DNA from: Clostridia bacterium
GTDB lineage: Bacteria; Bacillota; Clostridia; Oscillospirales; Acutalibacteraceae
Assembly: GCA_017516445.1 (NCBI GenBank)
Contig: JAFXCZ010000016.1
Span: forward strand, 1-64,000
Direction of reading: 5' to 3'
Length of the DNA stretch: 64,000 nt
In this document: positions 61,568 to 64,000 of the stretch, piece by piece
Numbering within the stretch: the stretch's first letter is position 1
Layout: each line of letters starts with the position of its first letter
Notes under the pieces: model-generated
Told to the model about the DNA's origin: nothing
The model's database searches: none
The model's input: only the letters and a program-made list of their open reading frames with translations
Made by a program: the position numbers and the translations under genes

Positions 61568-62422
61568 ATGTCCGTTAATAAGGGCGATTCAGAAAGTGCA
61601 AAATTCAATATGAAAATCAGTGTAGGCCGATCCTCTGCTGTTGACAGTATAGAGGCGGGACGAAAAGCGCTTCACGAAAGTATTGAAATTAAATGTTTTT
61701 ATGAGGGCACTACTACACTGCTTATAGGCTCGCAAATTGTTACGGCAAATGCAGGGGATGTGGTGGTGATAAACCCGTATGAGTTCCACGCCACTATTGA
61801 TTGCGGCGACGGCGGCGGAAAATATCATCTTTTTATGGTACCGCTCGATTTCTTTGCTTCAAACGGTGTAGATTCCTTAAAACTGCGTATGTTACTGCTT
61901 GCAAATAACAAGTCGTTTAAAACGCTCTTTAAAAATGATTCGCGAATGCTTCGTGTTCTTATGCGTGTGGCTAAAGAATATGAGGAGAAAAAGACGGCGT
62001 ATACAGTTGCGATAGTTGGTCTTATGATGGAGTTTTTTGCCATTCTTATGCGTAAGGGGCTTAAGGATGGCGAATCCACTGAGGTACAGCGTGATAATCT
62101 GCGTTCGTATCGGCTTATCGAGCCTGCACTTCGACACATTAGAGATAATTATGCCGAATGCTTTACAATTGATGATTTGGCAGTGCTTTGCAATTTGAGC
62201 AAGCATTATTTCTGTAGAGTATTTAAAACCGTTACAGGAACAACGGCTATGGAGTATTTAAGGGATTACCGAATGAAAATTTCAGATGCAATGTTAAATA
62301 ATACCGATAAAAGCATCACGCAGATTTCTAATCTTTGCGGTTTTGAGAGTGTGAGCTATTTCTGTCGGTGTTATAAAAAGTGCTATGGCATTTCGCCGAG
62401 CAAGCGCAGGGGAAATAAATAG
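61568..62422 (+). CDS. AraC-family transcriptional regulator with cupin
   Basis: 284 residues. The N-terminal cupin has ANAGDVVVINPYEFHATI (metal-like histidine), and the C-terminus carries FTIDDLAVLCNLSKHYFCRV and SITQISNLCGFESVSYFCRC helix-turn-helices ending YGISPSKR. ATG 61568 follows AGAGGTG by six bases. It probably controls the downstream oxidoreductase and NagB-family genes. Confidence 0.9.
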   Translation: MSVNKGDSESAKFNMKISVGRSSAVDSIEAGRKALHESIEIKCFYEGTTTLLIGSQIVTANAGDVVVINPYEFHATIDCGDGGGKYHLFMVPLDFFASNGVDSLKLRMLLLANNKSFKTLFKNDSRMLRVLMRVAKEYEEKKTAYTVAIVGLMMEFFAILMRKGLKDGESTEVQRDNLRSYRLIEPALRHIRDNYAECFTIDDLAVLCNLSKHYFCRVFKTVTGTTAMEYLRDYRMKISDAMLNNTDKSITQISNLCGFESVSYFCRCYKKCYGISPSKRRGNK

Positions 62423-62469
62423 TAGTACGGTAATTAACGTTTGTATTGAAAAAGAAGCTTTATTATATG

Positions 62470-62525
62470 GGACTGTTTTTCTGGCGGCGTTTTTACGTAT
62501 GCTGTGAAAAATAGTCCTATTTTTA
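62470..62525 (+). terminator. Terminator-like hairpin upstream of the Gfo/Idh gene
   Basis: GGACTGTTTTTC (62470-62481) pairs with GAAAAATAGTCC (62506-62517), one mismatch, T-rich tail. It may end the AraC transcript or attenuate the next gene. Confidence 0.6.
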
Positions 62526-62564
62526 AGTTTTTTAATGAATTGTACGGCTAAAAGGAGAAAAAAT

Positions 62565-63563
62565 ATGTCACAAAAAGTTTTGAATTTTGGTATACTCGGC
62601 TGCGGTGCTATAGCTGATTTTCACGCTAAAGCTATTGGCTCATTAAGTAATGCAAAGCTTGTAGGCGCGGCTGATAATTCACCGCTACGTGCAGAACAGT
62701 TTGCAGAAAAATATTCTGTAAAGAAATATGAAAGCTATGAAAAAATGCTCTCTGACGAGAGTGTTGATGCGGTTTGCATCTGCACTCCAAGCGGATTTCA
62801 CGCACAAAACGCTATTGATGCTTTAAATGCGGGCAAGCACGTGGTGCTGGAAAAACCAATGGCACTTAATTCAGCGGATATTGAGCGTGTTATTACCGCT
62901 ACTAAGGAAAATAACCGCTTGCTTACAGTTATATCACAGCTTCGTTTCTCAAAGGATATAAAGCGTGTTAAGGAACTGGTTGAGCAAAATGCTTTTGGAA
63001 AAATTGTCTTCTGCGACCTTTATATGAAATATTGGCGCAGTGTTGAGTATTACGCTTCAAGCGATTGGAAAGGCACCTTAAAATTCGACGGTGGCGGCGC
63101 GCTTATGAATCAAGGCATACACGGTGTAGACCTGCTTTTATATCTTGCAGGAGATGCAAAGGTTTTATGCTCTAAAAACAAGACCGCTTTCCACGATATT
63201 GAGGTGGAGGACGCCTCGGTTTCTATGCTTGAATTTAAAAACGGTGCTATGGGTGTAATTGAGGGCTCTACCTGTGCTTGCCCAGGCTTTGAAAGAAAAA
63301 TTGAAATAATCGGTACAGAAGGCTCGGTTATTTTAAGGGAGAATAAAATTGAAAAGCTTGTAATTGCAGGTGAAACCTTAATAGACGGCATCACTGAGGA
63401 GCTGGCAGGTACTGCAAATGACCCAACCGCTATGAGCTATGAATTGCACGCTTTACAGCTTAACAATCTTATAGGTGCTGTAAACGGCGAGGAAGAGCTT
63501 TTGATTGATTGTGTTGAGGGAAGCCGTGCTGTAAAGCTTATTGAAGAAATTTACGGCAGATAA
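62565..63563 (+). CDS. Gfo/Idh/MocA family oxidoreductase
   Basis: 332 residues. FGILGCGAIADFHAKAI is the nucleotide site and HVVLEKPMALNS the EKP motif; GGALMNQGIHGVDLLLYLAG carries the catalytic histidine region. It differs from the one at 424 (no cysteine cluster). With a DegT aminotransferase and a NagB-family gene around it, it may oxidise the sugar or cyclitol that is aminated or deaminated. ATG 62565 follows AAAAGGAG. Confidence 0.92.
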   Translation: MSQKVLNFGILGCGAIADFHAKAIGSLSNAKLVGAADNSPLRAEQFAEKYSVKKYESYEKMLSDESVDAVCICTPSGFHAQNAIDALNAGKHVVLEKPMALNSADIERVITATKENNRLLTVISQLRFSKDIKRVKELVEQNAFGKIVFCDLYMKYWRSVEYYASSDWKGTLKFDGGGALMNQGIHGVDLLLYLAGDAKVLCSKNKTAFHDIEVEDASVSMLEFKNGAMGVIEGSTCACPGFERKIEIIGTEGSVILRENKIEKLVIAGETLIDGITEELAGTANDPTAMSYELHALQLNNLIGAVNGEEELLIDCVEGSRAVKLIEEIYGR

Positions 63564-63585
63564 AATTTTTGGAGTGATACATATT

Positions 63586-64000
63586 ATGAAAAAGATAATT
63601 AAGGATAAGCTTACTGTTGAAATTTATGAAACCCGTAAGGAAATGGGTAAAGCCGCAGGAATGATGGCGGCAGAGCGTATAAAAGAATGCCTTGCGCAAA
63701 AGTCGGAGGTAAATGTTATATTTGCCGCTGCGCCCTCACAAAACGAAATGCTTGAAACACTTCTTTCGGCTGACGGTATTGAGTGGGAGCGTGTAAACGC
63801 CTTCCATATGGATGAGTATATCGGCTTGCCGTCGGATGCACCGCAAGGCTTCGGCAATTTCCTTAAAGCGCATATTTTCGCGCATCTTCCCTTTAAATCG
63901 GTTAACTATATAAACTGTGCCGCTACTGATGCTGATGCTGAATGTGAAAGATATACAGCACTTTTGAAGAAGTATCCTACAGACATTGTTTTATTGGGAA
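63586..64000 (+). CDS. NagB-family glucosamine-6-phosphate deaminase-like protein (3' end outside window)
   Basis: About 138 residues are visible. EIYETRKEMGKAAGMMAAER opens and VNVIFAAAPSQNEML then FHMDEYIGLP, with the catalytic aspartate, are NagB features. GGAGTGAT precedes the ATG. It lies 22 bases after the oxidoreductase and is probably co-transcribed. The visible part lacks the C-terminal lid. True NagB or a related isomerase acting on another amino sugar phosphate are both possible. Confidence 0.8.
   Translation, partial: MKKIIKDKLTVEIYETRKEMGKAAGMMAAERIKECLAQKSEVNVIFAAAPSQNEMLETLLSADGIEWERVNAFHMDEYIGLPSDAPQGFGNFLKAHIFAHLPFKSVNYINCAATDADAECERYTALLKKYPTDIVLLG

Overview
The window looks like a low-GC, anaerobic, spore-lineage member of the Clostridia, probably a gut Oscillospirales/Ruminococcaceae-type organism. 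The evidence is a Firmicutes-type L27 with a Prp protease gene, a dnaG-rpoD operon, an oxygen-independent class III ribonucleotide reductase, a sufBC-only Fe-S assembly pair, a sigG remnant, and many carbohydrate genes read from Shine-Dalgarno starts. The taxon is inferred from gene content only.

Positions 1-10 kb are accessory and scrambled. They hold a tyrosine-recombinase C-terminus fused to a membrane tail, a Gfo/Idh/MocA oxidoreductase, a broken DUF6076-type gene, an IS256 transposase core fused exactly to a broken IS21-type istA, and three separate arrays of short direct repeats resembling IS21-family ends (4054-4137, 4201-4434, 4967-5191). These are followed by a large serine recombinase with palindromes at its promoter, a DUF234-type ATPase with its own operator repeats, an array of hairpins with its own promoter and terminator, and a sigG gene that has lost its N-terminal half.

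Positions 10-46 kb are mostly core genome. In order: a sugar ABC transporter; rlmH, a YycJ-like hydrolase and murA; the rpmH-rnpA-yidD-yidC-khpB cluster; a glycosidase-like/transglutaminase-like pair; rpmE; a YigZ protein; dgt; dnaG-rpoD; a flippase; a minus-strand operon galT/AEC transporter/C39-like protein/sufC/sufB/DUF4259; rplU-prp-rpmA-obg; mrnC; yitT; nrdD-nrdG-dut; a NahK-like kinase; uxaC and a tRNA-Ser(CGA). Two related hairpin-array repeats (13087-13275 and 29826-29952) sit directly after operon ends and show compensatory stem changes.

Positions 46-64 kb are a carbohydrate catabolism island. An AraC regulator faces an 11-gene operon (48646-59886) across a 32-bp near-palindrome. The operon encodes a fucose-isomerase-like protein, a GlcD/alkyl-DHAP-synthase-type flavoprotein, a GlcF-like Fe-S protein, a class II aldolase, a PfkB kinase, an IolB-type isomerase, an AEC transporter, an FGGY kinase, a single-chain EtfB-EtfA fusion and a DUF89 phosphatase. 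I read this as a flavin/Fe-S/ETF-linked oxidation of a sugar, sugar acid or cyclitol feeding an IolB-kinase-aldolase lower branch. The combination is the best candidate in the window for an undescribed system. A DegT-type aminotransferase, a second AraC regulator, a second Gfo/Idh/MocA enzyme and a NagB-family gene cut by the window end follow and may handle an amino or keto sugar.
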